A stretch of DNA of 64,000 nt from an uncultured Holophagaceae bacterium (GTDB lineage: Bacteria > Acidobacteriota > Holophagae > Holophagales > Holophagaceae): positions 1 to 64,000 of the forward strand of contig CAISFO010000083.1 in assembly GCA_903884655.1 (NCBI GenBank). The letters are read 5' to 3'. A model generated the notes under the pieces. It did no database searches. It was not told the origin of the DNA and was given only the letters and a program-made list of their open reading frames with translations. Below are positions 8,701 to 16,626 of this stretch, piece by piece. Each line of letters begins with the position of its first letter. Position 1 is the stretch's first letter. Position numbers and translations under genes: made by a program.

Positions 8701-8896
8701 GTACCGCGTGCATCTCCACCAGGGTGCCGTCCGGCAGGAAGATCTGGGCCTTGGCCGGGGTCAGGCGCTCACGGCCCTGGAGCTCGCCGGGCAGGGAGCG
8801 GAGGGCCCGCACCCACTCGGCCGGTTCCACCGCTTCTGGCATGCAGAGCAGGAAACCCCGGTCCTGGGGGCGGTATTGGAGGAAGGGATTCAGCAT
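5753..8896 (-). CDS. SNF2/Rad54-family helicase-like ATPase (HepA/RapA-type)
   Basis: A 1047-aa SWI2/SNF2 translocase, which uses ATP to move along duplex DNA and remodel nucleoprotein. The N-terminal ~500 residues form the SNF2-associated region of bacterial members. The ATPase core has motif I DDMGLGKT (about residue 570), motif II VVDEAQAIKN (about 665) and LTGTPIENRL. The second lobe has LVFTQFKEMGDRL, SLKAGGVGLNLTAA and DRTYRIGQ. Start 8896 (MLNPFLQ) is chosen because the longer frame would overlap the divergent rpiB. Ribosome site is weak. Role could be transcription recycling, repair or anti-phage; the sequence does not decide. Confidence 0.9.
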   Translation of the reverse strand: MLNPFLQYRPQDRGFLLCMPEAVEPAEWVRALRSLPGELQGRERLTPAKAQIFLPDGTLVEMHAVPLRWQRAYPWLSSLALRPGNAGPTLRYWAMVLRLLQSLVVRGAMLPQLDTRGNPWKARWGISLTSPSDRAVLRQLAEAMPPAALAFPETDTWAFTKTLALGELDAFDIEDDLAMPPATDAVLAAFLEDGADFIMRFVSGGLRAGDDPRLGLIHRLRGHKRDRLPWDERIMVALSHQLPEFPTTGITERTLGEQLAQWSEGARPQWLRPSLRLEAPEVPTVTQAVQDADRLAEEGWILKVGLETEAGAAIGVAKLWEPSTEPEVLQARQVLLRGLARAVPFFPALERALSGQKPEDLLLRPTEAWGFLTRGAAQLKEAGFLVHIPEGLADFGGAKRLRAKVRLGARSVLESETLAQTGLEGSVSADWSLMLGDDTLSMEDFAQMASLKHPLVAWKGKWVALDPETLKQISTVIQASRGTGFESMTKGEALAAALTGTARIPGVSEAIEVEVAGDFGAALEDLKVLPDKPIKQPASFHGQLRPYQLRGLAWLEGLSRLGLGGILADDMGLGKTIEVLALLLHRQEASPQHGPATLLVCPTSLLGNWERELAKFAPSLPVFVHHGNNRDRLPTTFKPHTLVLTTYGVVRREEEIFSTRAWGMVVVDEAQAIKNAGSAQAKAIRRLRGAFRLALTGTPIENRLTELWAIMSAGLPGYLGSESQFKERFANPIEKYRDPDAANELRARIGPFILRRLKSDKNIIQDLPEKHEMKVFTTLSREQAELYQYRVEKMDEELDTATGIERRGRILALLTHLKQICNHPSQFLKAQGPYRGRSGKLDRLTEMLEEVVEAGERALVFTQFKEMGDRLQIHLQDALGFEPPFLHGGTTREGRDEMVRTFQEDPQSSPVLLLSLKAGGVGLNLTAATHVFHFDRWWNPAVEDQATDRTYRIGQTKNVQVHKLVTIGTLEEKIDALLESKRDLADRVVGSGEGWLTELDDDALRRLVALDPDAELLDPDEANGEEPESEPKPKLKAVRRKAKEVAP

Positions 8897-8946
8897 GAGG
8901 AGAGGGCCATCGCTTGGCGGTAGGATGCAAGGCGGGGGGATGGAAG

Positions 8947-9381
8947 ATGAAGCTCGGATTCGCAAGCGATCATGCGGGGTTCGACCTGAAGGAAAGGCTG
9001 AAGGCCTGGGCGCAGCAGCAGGGACACGATGTGGTGGATTTCGGCACGGATGGCTTGGCCTCGGTGGATTACCCGGATTTCGCGCACCGGGCGGCGGAAG
9101 GCAAGGATCAATGGGAGCGCCTGGTGCTGGTCTGCGGATCCGGCATTGGTATCAGCATTGCGGCCAACCGCCATGCCGGCATCCGCTGCGCGCTGGTAAC
9201 CTCCCCCGAGCACGCAGCACTGGCCCGGCAGCACAATGACGCGAACGCCATCGCTTTCGGCCAGCGGCTGACGGATCCGCTCAATGCAGAATCCTACCTC
9301 AAAACGTTCCTGGAAACACCATTCGAAGGTGGAAGGCACCAGGGGCGGGTGGACAAGATCGAGTGGAAGGGCGGTTGCTGA
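8947..9381 (+). CDS. rpiB: Ribose-5-phosphate isomerase B
   Basis: A 144-aa RpiB/LacAB family sugar-phosphate isomerase interconverting ribose 5-phosphate and ribulose 5-phosphate in the pentose phosphate pathway. Motifs are SDHAGFDLK at the N-terminus, CGSGIGISIAANRH with the catalytic Cys, and the HNDANAIAFGQR loop. The start at 8947 gives the standard N-terminus (MKLGFASDHAG). Its stop overlaps the rph start (TGATG). Confidence 0.95.
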   Translation: MKLGFASDHAGFDLKERLKAWAQQQGHDVVDFGTDGLASVDYPDFAHRAAEGKDQWERLVLVCGSGIGISIAANRHAGIRCALVTSPEHAALARQHNDANAIAFGQRLTDPLNAESYLKTFLETPFEGGRHQGRVDKIEWKGGC

Positions 9382-10097
9382 TGCGCCAAACCGAGGAATT
9401 GCGCCCCCTGGACCTGGAGAAAGGCGTGCAGCTCCATGCCTCCGGTTCCTGCCTGATCAAGCTGGGACGGACCCATGTCCTCTGTGCCGCCAGCCTGGAA
9501 GAGCGGGTGCCCGGCTGGATGAAAGGCAAGGGGTCGGGCTGGCTGACGGCGGAATACGGCATGCTGCCCGCGGCGACCCACACGCGGTCTGACCGCGAAG
9601 CGGCCCGTGGGAAGCAGCAGGGCCGCACGGTAGAAATCCAGCGGCTCATTGGCCGCAGCCTCCGCCAGGCGGTGAATCTTGCCCTCCTGGGCGAGCGCAC
9701 CCTCTCGGTGGATTGCGATGTACTGAATGCGGACGGCGGCACCCGCTGCGCGGCCATCACGGGAGCCTGGGTGGCGGTGGCCCTGGCGCTCCGCTCCCAG
9801 GGGCTTTCTGCGGCCCTGGTCCGCCAAGTCGCCGCCGTGAGCGCGGGCATCGTGGAAGCCGGGGAGGGTCGCCGGGGCCTGGTGCTCGATCTGGAATACG
9901 AAGAGGACCACCTCGCGGCCGTGGACTGCAACCTGGTCGCAGCAAGGACAGCAGCGGGCGGCGACCTGGAGCTGGTGGAACTGCAGGGCACGGGCGAGGG
10001 GCGCTCCTTCAGTAGGACCGAGGCTGCGGGACTCATGGACCTCGGCCTCAGGGGTTGCGCTGCCCTGATGGAGGCGCAACGGGCGGCACTCGCATGA
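9381..10097 (+). CDS. rph: Ribonuclease PH
   Basis: A 238-aa phosphorolytic 3'-5' exoribonuclease that trims tRNA 3' ends, forming a hexamer. Motifs are RTVEIQRLIGRSLRQAV, the phosphate/metal-binding DCDVLNADGGTRCAAI and LVLDLEYEEDH. The start at 9381 overlaps the rpiB stop and gives the family's usual length; an ATG at 9363 would add six residues. Its own stop overlaps the next gene's ATG (ATGA). Confidence 0.95.
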   Translation: MRQTEELRPLDLEKGVQLHASGSCLIKLGRTHVLCAASLEERVPGWMKGKGSGWLTAEYGMLPAATHTRSDREAARGKQQGRTVEIQRLIGRSLRQAVNLALLGERTLSVDCDVLNADGGTRCAAITGAWVAVALALRSQGLSAALVRQVAAVSAGIVEAGEGRRGLVLDLEYEEDHLAAVDCNLVAARTAAGGDLELVELQGTGEGRSFSRTEAAGLMDLGLRGCAALMEAQRAALA

Positions 10098-12829
10098 AGC
10101 CGGCCCTGCTGGCGCTGGCCTTGCCTGCCCTGCTGGCGGCCCAGGCGGCTCCTCAGGCAGGGGAATCGCCCAGCGTGCCACCTCGCCGGATCGAAGTCAC
10201 GGTCGTGCCGCCGGACATGGTGTTCCGGTTCTCGCCGCGCGTGGAGATCCCTGGCATGCCGCGGGTGGCCCTGGCTCTCAGTGGAGGCGGGGCCCGCGGG
10301 CTGGCCCACATCGGCATTCTGCAGCGTCTCGAAGAGGTGGGCTTCCCGCTCGACAGCGTCACGGGCACCAGTGCCGGCGCCCTCATCGCCGCCCTCTACG
10401 CCAGCGGCTTTTCCGGGCGGGAGATCGAGGATCTTTTCGAGCGGCTGGACCTGACGCGGGCCTTCCTGGAACCCCTCTGGCGCAATCCAGGCGAGACCCT
10501 CGGCGAGCAGGAGGACCGGGATTCCACCTTCCTCGCCATCGAGCCCCACAAGGGCCAGCTGTCCCTGGCGCAGGGCCTCCGGAGCGGTGTGGAAATCCAG
10601 CACACGCTTCAGGGTCTGCTGGCCCGTGGGTCCTACTTCTCGGATGGGAATTTCGACCGCCTGCAGAGACCCCTACGGGTGCTGGCCACGAATCTGGAGA
10701 CGGGCCAGGGCCGGGTCTTCGGAAGGGGCGATCTGATCGAAGCGGTGCGCGCGTCCATGTCCATCCCTGGCGGGTTCCGGCCCGTCATCATCGACGGACA
10801 GCAGTTTGTGGATGGCGCCCTGGTGGAAAACCTCCCGGTGTTCACCGCCAAGGAGGCCTTTCATCCCGACATGATCATCGGAGTTGATACCAGCGCCCCC
10901 CTCGAAATGCGCCCAGCCACGAGCATCTTCTCGGTGGCGACCCGCAGCCTGGATCTGGTGGTGGAGCGGCGCCAGTGGGAAAGCCGGGCTGCCTCGGATT
11001 TCCTCATCCGCCCTGAGATCAAGAACGCACCCTTCCTTGAGTATGGATCCGATGGCGCCAAGCTGGTCCGGCAGGGCCGGGAGGCCTTTGACGGCCGACG
11101 GGAGGCCCTGTTCCTGTTGCTTCGCAGCAAGCTGAGCCAGGAAAGGCTGGACGTGGCCAGAGTGGCATTCGAGAGCCCTGGGGGCCTGGGCGAAGCGGTG
11201 CAGGGGCTCCTCGCCACCACCCTAAAACCCATGGATGGTGTCATCCGGGTTCAGGATGCGCAGATCCTCCTGCAGCAGATCCTGGTTCACGGTCTGGCCC
11301 AGGAAGCCTGGGCCACCATTGATCCTGACCGGACCCTCACCGTCCACATGAGGCCCTTCCCGGTGGTCTCCGCAGTGGAGGTGGAGGCTCCGATCGGTTG
11401 GCGCGCCGGGGTCGAAGCGGCTGTGGCCGACTCCATCAAGCTGGGCGAGCCCTTCAATCCCCAGGTGTTCGGCCGGATGATGGCCCAGCTCGTCTACCGG
11501 CACCTCATGGAAGGCGCGCCGCTGGTGGATGCCAGAGGGTCGGGGCTGAATCTGGATACGGGGCGCCTGCACATCGTCCTGGAGGAACCGCTGGTCACAC
11601 AGGTGGAAGTTCGGGAGAGCCCCGGGGCTCGAATGGACAAGGTCCACCTGATCAGGCTGTTGGGTGAGCTCAAGGGACGGCCTTTCCGCCCGGTGGACCT
11701 GCAGCAACGGGTCGCGCTGGCGGAGCACCGCTTCCACCTGGCGGAACTGCGCTACCAGATCCGTCCCGACGGGATGGGCGGGACGGCCGTCTCCCTGACC
11801 CCCGTTCCTCAGCCAAGGGAGCGCCTGGACATGGCCCTGGGCTACGAATCCACTCTGGGCGGCCAGTGGGGCCTGGCTTTCCGGGCCCTGGACTTGGGCT
11901 TCAAGGGCACGGAGCTGGAGCTCAACGCGGCCAAGAACCGGCTTCAGGAGCAGGCGACCCTGGCTCTGAGAAGTCCCTTTGGCTTCTCCCCGGGAGCCGG
12001 GATCGAAGTGGCCGCGAACTATTGGCAGCAGCGGCTGGATCTCCCCCTCACCTACAAGGCGCCGGAGTTCCAGGGAGATGGTCAGGGGGCCCGCATCAGC
12101 ACCTCGGACCTCACCCTGAAGACCTATTTCCGGTTCAGCAACCTGGGCACCGGGAAACTCAGCCTGGACCTGGACCGGCGGGACTCGGCCTTTCTGGAAA
12201 GCGATGCGCGTCGCGCCCAGAGCCAGGATGCCGCGTTCCTTTCGGGGGAATGGGACAACTTCGACCGCCACACCCTGCCTCGCGAAGGGCTCCTACTGCG
12301 CGCCCGGTTCGGTATGGGCCATATGCATTCCGGAGAGCTGGAAGGCGTCACCTTCCAGCAGAGCTACTTCCGGGCCCGGGGGCTCGCTTCCTTCGGCGAG
12401 GCCCTGGGGGCGGATCTGGACCTTGAATGGGGGCAGGGGCGCCGGTTGCCGCTCGACCGGTGGTGGGTGCTGGGAGGGTCCTCCTTCGTCATCGGTTCTC
12501 GTGCGGCGGGCTTCATGGCGCCCAATTTTGTTTCGGCCCGTGTCGGCCTACCCTTGCGGCTCTACGTGGGCCTGGGTCTCACGGTGGAGCTGGCGCCCCG
12601 TTACGACTTGGCCTATATCGCCCAGGATCCTTCCTCCCTGCTGAAAATGGACCTCTCCACTCGGATCCAGGGAGTCGGCCTCATGCTCAGGACCACCCTG
12701 TCGAATTTCTATGTGGAAACCTCCTACGGCTTCCTGAAGGTCCGCTCGTTCCTGGACAGCGGGCGAGCCGCGGGCAGCTTCAACCTTCTTGTGGGGACTC
12801 AACCCTTTGACCTCTGGAAACGGCATTGA
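10094..12829 (+). CDS. Patatin-like phospholipase fused to POTRA and outer-membrane barrel (type Vd-like)
   Basis: A 911-aa exported protein. Signal peptide is about 1-17. The patatin domain (about 55-330) has oxyanion motif GGGARG (64-69), nucleophile Ser93 in GTSAG and Asp240 in FVDGALVENLPV, giving the Ser-Asp dyad of a phospholipase A. Two POTRA-like segments follow (about 370-580, e.g. TQVEVRESPGARMDKVHLI). A C-terminal BamA/FhaC-type barrel runs from about 585 and includes SPFGFSPG and the DNFDRHTLPREGLLLRARF region. The order matches PlpD-type autotransporters (type Vd secretion). Whether the patatin reaches the surface is inferred. Translationally coupled to rph. Confidence 0.88.
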   Translation: MKPALLALALPALLAAQAAPQAGESPSVPPRRIEVTVVPPDMVFRFSPRVEIPGMPRVALALSGGGARGLAHIGILQRLEEVGFPLDSVTGTSAGALIAALYASGFSGREIEDLFERLDLTRAFLEPLWRNPGETLGEQEDRDSTFLAIEPHKGQLSLAQGLRSGVEIQHTLQGLLARGSYFSDGNFDRLQRPLRVLATNLETGQGRVFGRGDLIEAVRASMSIPGGFRPVIIDGQQFVDGALVENLPVFTAKEAFHPDMIIGVDTSAPLEMRPATSIFSVATRSLDLVVERRQWESRAASDFLIRPEIKNAPFLEYGSDGAKLVRQGREAFDGRREALFLLLRSKLSQERLDVARVAFESPGGLGEAVQGLLATTLKPMDGVIRVQDAQILLQQILVHGLAQEAWATIDPDRTLTVHMRPFPVVSAVEVEAPIGWRAGVEAAVADSIKLGEPFNPQVFGRMMAQLVYRHLMEGAPLVDARGSGLNLDTGRLHIVLEEPLVTQVEVRESPGARMDKVHLIRLLGELKGRPFRPVDLQQRVALAEHRFHLAELRYQIRPDGMGGTAVSLTPVPQPRERLDMALGYESTLGGQWGLAFRALDLGFKGTELELNAAKNRLQEQATLALRSPFGFSPGAGIEVAANYWQQRLDLPLTYKAPEFQGDGQGARISTSDLTLKTYFRFSNLGTGKLSLDLDRRDSAFLESDARRAQSQDAAFLSGEWDNFDRHTLPREGLLLRARFGMGHMHSGELEGVTFQQSYFRARGLASFGEALGADLDLEWGQGRRLPLDRWWVLGGSSFVIGSRAAGFMAPNFVSARVGLPLRLYVGLGLTVELAPRYDLAYIAQDPSSLLKMDLSTRIQGVGLMLRTTLSNFYVETSYGFLKVRSFLDSGRAAGSFNLLVGTQPFDLWKRH

Positions 12830-12975
12830 GGCTGTCCTGGGGGGACCTCCGGTCCGTTGGCACTTTCTTGACGGAGTGTGAAGGTATGACCTGTGACGCC
12901 TGACACGGGCAGGTTGAGCGGAGCCGCCTGATACCCTGGAGCGTTGGCATTTCAACGTTCTTTGCCGAGGCCGCC

Positions 12976-14328
12976 ATGCGCTACCTGCCCTCTTCCCCTG
13001 TTGAGGATCGTGCCCTGTTGGACACCATCGGCGTGCCAAACGCCGAAGCCTTGCTGGTTGGCATCCCCGATTCGGCGCGCCTCAGGCGCGAGCTGGATCT
13101 GCCCACCCAGGGCTCCGAGCAGGAAGTGGCCTGGCAGATGATGGGCCTCGCCAACAGGAACACCCGCTTCTGTGCCCAGTTCCTGGGAGCCGGGGCCTAC
13201 GACCATTTCGTGCCCTCGGCCATCGACGCCATGATCAGCCGCCAGGAGTGGTTCACGGCCTACACGCCCTACCAGCCGGAGATCAGCCAGGGGACCCTGC
13301 AGCACATCTTCGAGTACCAGACCCTCATCTGCGATCTCACTGGACTCGACGTCACCAACGCGAGCCTTTACGATGGCGGCACCGCCTGCGTGGAAGCCGC
13401 GCTCATGGCCGTCCGCGTGGCCAAGAAGCGCAATACCGTGCTGGTGAGCCGGGGCCTGCATCCCATGTACCGCGAGGTGCTGAAGACCAATTTCGCGCCC
13501 CACGACGACTTGAATCTCGTGGAAGTGGGCCTCAAGGATGGCGTGACCGACCTGGCCGACTTGCAGGCCAAGCTGAGTGCCGACGTGGCGGCCGTGATGG
13601 TGGGCTATCCCAACTTCCTGGGCAACCTGGAGGACCTGACGGCCCTGGCCGGCCCCGTGCACGCCGCCGGCGCCCTGCTGGTGAGCGTCACCCAGGAAGC
13701 CTTCGCCTTCGGTTGGTTCGAGGCGCCGGGCAAGGTGGGCGCCGACATGGCCTGTGGCGAGGCCATGTCCCTGGGCAACAAGCCCAACTACGGCGGGCCC
13801 TTCCTGGGGTTCCTGGCCGTCAAGGATGCCCACAAGCGCGAGATCCCCGGCCGTGTGGTGGGGCAGACGAAGGATCTGGACGGACAGACGGGCTACGTGC
13901 TCACGCTGACGGCCCGCGAACAGCACATCCGCCGCGACAAGGCCACCAGCAACATCTGTTCGAATCAGGGCCTCGTGGCCTTGCGCGCCAACATCTTCAT
14001 GCAGCTGGCCGGCCCTGAAGGCCTCAAGGGTCTCGCCCAGCAGAACGCCGCCAAGGCCCAGTACCTCCGCCAGCGGCTGCTGGAACTGCCGGATATGGCA
14101 CCCGTGGACGACCAGCCCTTCTTCAACGAGTTCATGCTGCGCTACACCGGCGACTACGCCACGCTGCAGGAGGCCTGCCTCAGGGAGAGCCTGCTGCCAG
14201 GCCTGGACCTGGGCCGCTTCTATCCGGAGTACGCGGGCTGCATCCTCTGGTGCGCCACCGAACTTCACACCCGCCAGATGATCGAGAGCCTCGTCGAGAT
14301 CCTGGCCCGCGTCCCGGCCACGGTTTAA
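12976..14328 (+). CDS. gcvPA: Glycine decarboxylase P-protein subunit 1
   Basis: A 450-aa N-terminal half of the split P-protein of the glycine cleavage system. With gcvPB it decarboxylates glycine and passes aminomethyl to the H-protein lipoyl arm. Motifs are MRYLPSSPVEDRALLDTIG at the N-terminus, GAGAYDHFVPSAIDAM, YTPYQPEISQGTLQ and DGGTACVEAALMA. The lysine that binds PLP is in the partner. The 146-bp leader shows no glycine riboswitch that I could recognise. The rest of the system (gcvT, gcvH, lpd) is outside the window. Confidence 0.95.
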   Translation: MRYLPSSPVEDRALLDTIGVPNAEALLVGIPDSARLRRELDLPTQGSEQEVAWQMMGLANRNTRFCAQFLGAGAYDHFVPSAIDAMISRQEWFTAYTPYQPEISQGTLQHIFEYQTLICDLTGLDVTNASLYDGGTACVEAALMAVRVAKKRNTVLVSRGLHPMYREVLKTNFAPHDDLNLVEVGLKDGVTDLADLQAKLSADVAAVMVGYPNFLGNLEDLTALAGPVHAAGALLVSVTQEAFAFGWFEAPGKVGADMACGEAMSLGNKPNYGGPFLGFLAVKDAHKREIPGRVVGQTKDLDGQTGYVLTLTAREQHIRRDKATSNICSNQGLVALRANIFMQLAGPEGLKGLAQQNAAKAQYLRQRLLELPDMAPVDDQPFFNEFMLRYTGDYATLQEACLRESLLPGLDLGRFYPEYAGCILWCATELHTRQMIESLVEILARVPATV

Positions 14329-14338
14329 GGAGAGCGCC

Positions 14339-15868
14339 ATGTTTCTTCGTCAACGCGAACCCCTCTCCTTTGAACGCTCCGTCCCGGGCAAGCGGGGCAT
14401 GGACCTGCCGAAACTGGATGTGCCCGAAGCCAGGGACACCCGTCCTGCCCACCTCCAGCGCAGTGGCTTCGACGCCCTGCCCGAGTTGAGCGAAGTGGAG
14501 GTCATCCGCCACTTCACCCGCCTCTCCAAGTGGAACTACGGTGTGGACGATGGCATCTACCCCTTGGGCTCCTGCACCATGAAGCACAACCCCCGACTGA
14601 ATGAAAAGGTCGCCGGACTGCCGGGCTTCACGGACAGCCACCCGATGGCGCCGGACGCCTTCGTCCAGGGCAACCTGGAGACCATCTACACTCTGCAGGA
14701 GTGGCTGAAGGAGATCACGGGCTTGCCAGGCGTCACCCTGCAGCCCAGCGCGGGCGCGGCAGGCGAGTTGACGGGCGTCATGCTGATCCGCGCCTACCAT
14801 GTCTCGAAGGGCGCCAAGCGCCGCGTGATTCTCATCCCCGACAGCGGCCACGGCACCAACCCCGCCACTGCCGCCATGGCGGGCTACGAGGTGGTGGAAC
14901 TGCCTTCCGGGACGGACGGCACCATCAGCTTCGACGACGTCACCGACCCCGTGAATGGCAAGGTGCGCAAGGGCCTGAGGACCCTGGTGAGCGAGCTCGG
15001 CAGCGAGATCGCGGGCGCCATGATCACCAATCCCAACACCATCGGTGTCTTCGAATACCGCTTCAAGGAGATCAGCGACCTCCTGCACAGTGTGGATGCC
15101 CTGGTCTACATGGACGGCGCCAACATGAACGCCCTGGTGGGCGTGGCGCGGCCCGGCGACTTCGGCGTGGACGTCATGCACCTCAACCTGCACAAGACCA
15201 TGTCCACGCCCCACGGCGGCGGCGGCCCCGGCGCGGGCCCTGTCTGCTGCAGCGCGGAACTCCTGCCCTTCCTCCCTGTCCCCGTGGTGGTGCGCGATAC
15301 CGTCAAGGTGGGCGAAGGAGAGGTGCCGAGGCACAGCTACCGCATGGCCTGGGACCGACCCCAGAGCATCGGCAAGGTGCACACCTTCTACGGCAACTTC
15401 GGGATCCTGGTGCGGGCGCTCACCTACTGCCTGAGCCATGGCTCCGACGGACTGAAGGCGGCCACCCTGCGGGCCATCGTGAATGCCAACTACATCCGTA
15501 CGCGGCTCAAGGGTGCCTATGCCCTCCACATCGACTCGCCCACCCTGCACGAAGTGGTCTTCAGCGACACGAACCAGGCCAAGCATGACGTCCACACTCT
15601 GGATATCGCCAAGCGCCTCATCGACCACGGCTACCACCCGCCCACGATCTACTTCCCGATGATCGTGCCCGGGGCCCTCATGATCGAGCCCACGGAAAGC
15701 GAGAGCAAGGACGAGCTGGATGCCTTCTGCGACACCATGCTCCAGATCGCCAAAGAGGCGGAGGAGAACCCCGACCTGCTGCACCAGGCCCCGACCCTGG
15801 CGCCGCTCCGTCGCCTGGACGAAACCACGGCCGCACGCAAGCCCGTGCTGAAGTGGGCGAAGGGCTAG
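14339..15868 (+). CDS. gcvPB: Glycine decarboxylase P-protein subunit 2 (PLP-binding)
   Basis: A 509-aa C-terminal half of the split glycine decarboxylase. The PLP-binding lysine is predicted at Lys286 in HLNLHKTMSTPHGGGGPG. DSGHGTNPATAAMAG and TNPNTIGVFE are other family motifs. The gene is 10 bases after gcvPA with GGAG before the ATG, so they form an operon and presumably an alpha2-beta2 enzyme. The last four bases overlap the 3' end of the converging PAS gene. Confidence 0.96.
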   Translation: MFLRQREPLSFERSVPGKRGMDLPKLDVPEARDTRPAHLQRSGFDALPELSEVEVIRHFTRLSKWNYGVDDGIYPLGSCTMKHNPRLNEKVAGLPGFTDSHPMAPDAFVQGNLETIYTLQEWLKEITGLPGVTLQPSAGAAGELTGVMLIRAYHVSKGAKRRVILIPDSGHGTNPATAAMAGYEVVELPSGTDGTISFDDVTDPVNGKVRKGLRTLVSELGSEIAGAMITNPNTIGVFEYRFKEISDLLHSVDALVYMDGANMNALVGVARPGDFGVDVMHLNLHKTMSTPHGGGGPGAGPVCCSAELLPFLPVPVVVRDTVKVGEGEVPRHSYRMAWDRPQSIGKVHTFYGNFGILVRALTYCLSHGSDGLKAATLRAIVNANYIRTRLKGAYALHIDSPTLHEVVFSDTNQAKHDVHTLDIAKRLIDHGYHPPTIYFPMIVPGALMIEPTESESKDELDAFCDTMLQIAKEAEENPDLLHQAPTLAPLRRLDETTAARKPVLKWAKG

Positions 15869-16503
15869 TCCGAACCAGCGGCGTTTTGCTTCGAGGCCTT
15901 GAGGAGGCGACTTTCCTCCTTCAGCTGATTGACATAGGCGGGGTAGCACTCCGGGCATAGCCCATGGCTGAAGTCCGTGTCGGAATGCTCCCGGATGTAG
16001 TGGTCCAGGCTCTCCCAGTAGCCCCGGTCGTTCTTGGTCTTCTTGCACAGCATGCAGAGCGGCAGGAGACTCTGGAGGGTCCTGATCTGCTTGGCCTGGG
16101 CTTTGGCCAGCGCTTCCTGGGCTTCGACCCGCTCCGTAACGTCGATGCAGCTGCCGGTGTAGCCCCGGAAGACGCCGTCCTCCACCAGGATGGGCGTGCC
16201 GCAGTCGAGAATCCAGCGCCAGGCTCCGTCATGGCGCCGGAGCCGGTATTCCATCGCGAAAGGCTCGTGCCGCTGAAAGTGGTCCAGGTAGTAGTCGACA
16301 CAGCGCTGAAGGTCCTCGGGGTGGACCCCCTCGGCCCAGCCGTTGCCCTGTTCCTGCGCCAGGGTCCGGCCTGTGAAGGCCAGCCAGCGCTCGTTGAAGT
16401 AGTCGCAGAGGGAATCCGTTCCGGCCCGCCAGATCATGATGGGCGCCTGCTCCACCAGAATGGCGTATTCCTGCGGCGACAGCCCACTGTCGGGAGAGAG
16501 CAT
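15865..16503 (-). CDS. PAS-domain protein with Cys-rich C-terminal motif
   Basis: A 212-aa cytoplasmic protein. A single PAS domain (about 12-135) ends with the PAC-like YTGSCIDVTERVEAQEAL, then a short coiled coil. The C-terminal segment LPLCMLCKKTKNDRGYWESL ... HSDTDFSHGLCPECYP has two CxxC pairs and matches a motif often found at the end of PAS and receiver proteins. Function of that motif is unknown; metal binding is plausible. GAGG precedes the ATG at 16503; upstream in-frame ATGs at 16533 and 16602 lack a ribosome site. No kinase or GGDEF output is present. Confidence 0.75.
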   Translation of the reverse strand: MLSPDSGLSPQEYAILVEQAPIMIWRAGTDSLCDYFNERWLAFTGRTLAQEQGNGWAEGVHPEDLQRCVDYYLDHFQRHEPFAMEYRLRRHDGAWRWILDCGTPILVEDGVFRGYTGSCIDVTERVEAQEALAKAQAKQIRTLQSLLPLCMLCKKTKNDRGYWESLDHYIREHSDTDFSHGLCPECYPAYVNQLKEESRLLKASKQNAAGSD

Positions 16504-16626
16504 AACAACCTCGAGGAAAGGATGGTATGCCATCGGGCGCAGGCTCCTCTCGCTTGAGTTCCGGTCGCCTTCCCTGTCGCCATGGCGGGAATCCGGCGGC
16601 ACAATGGTGGGTTCCCTGGAGCTTCC

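Noticed and set aside
6011..8923. 970-codon open frame on the + strand opposite the SNF2 gene
   Set aside because: Antisense shadow of a GC-rich gene; Gly/Gln/His-rich composition and no domain, while the minus frame has all SNF2 motifs.
12830..12975. Glycine riboswitch or TTGACG promoter (12868) before gcvPA
   Set aside because: No tandem glycine aptamer pattern was found, and the only -10-like TATGAC is 11 bases from TTGACG, too close for sigma70.
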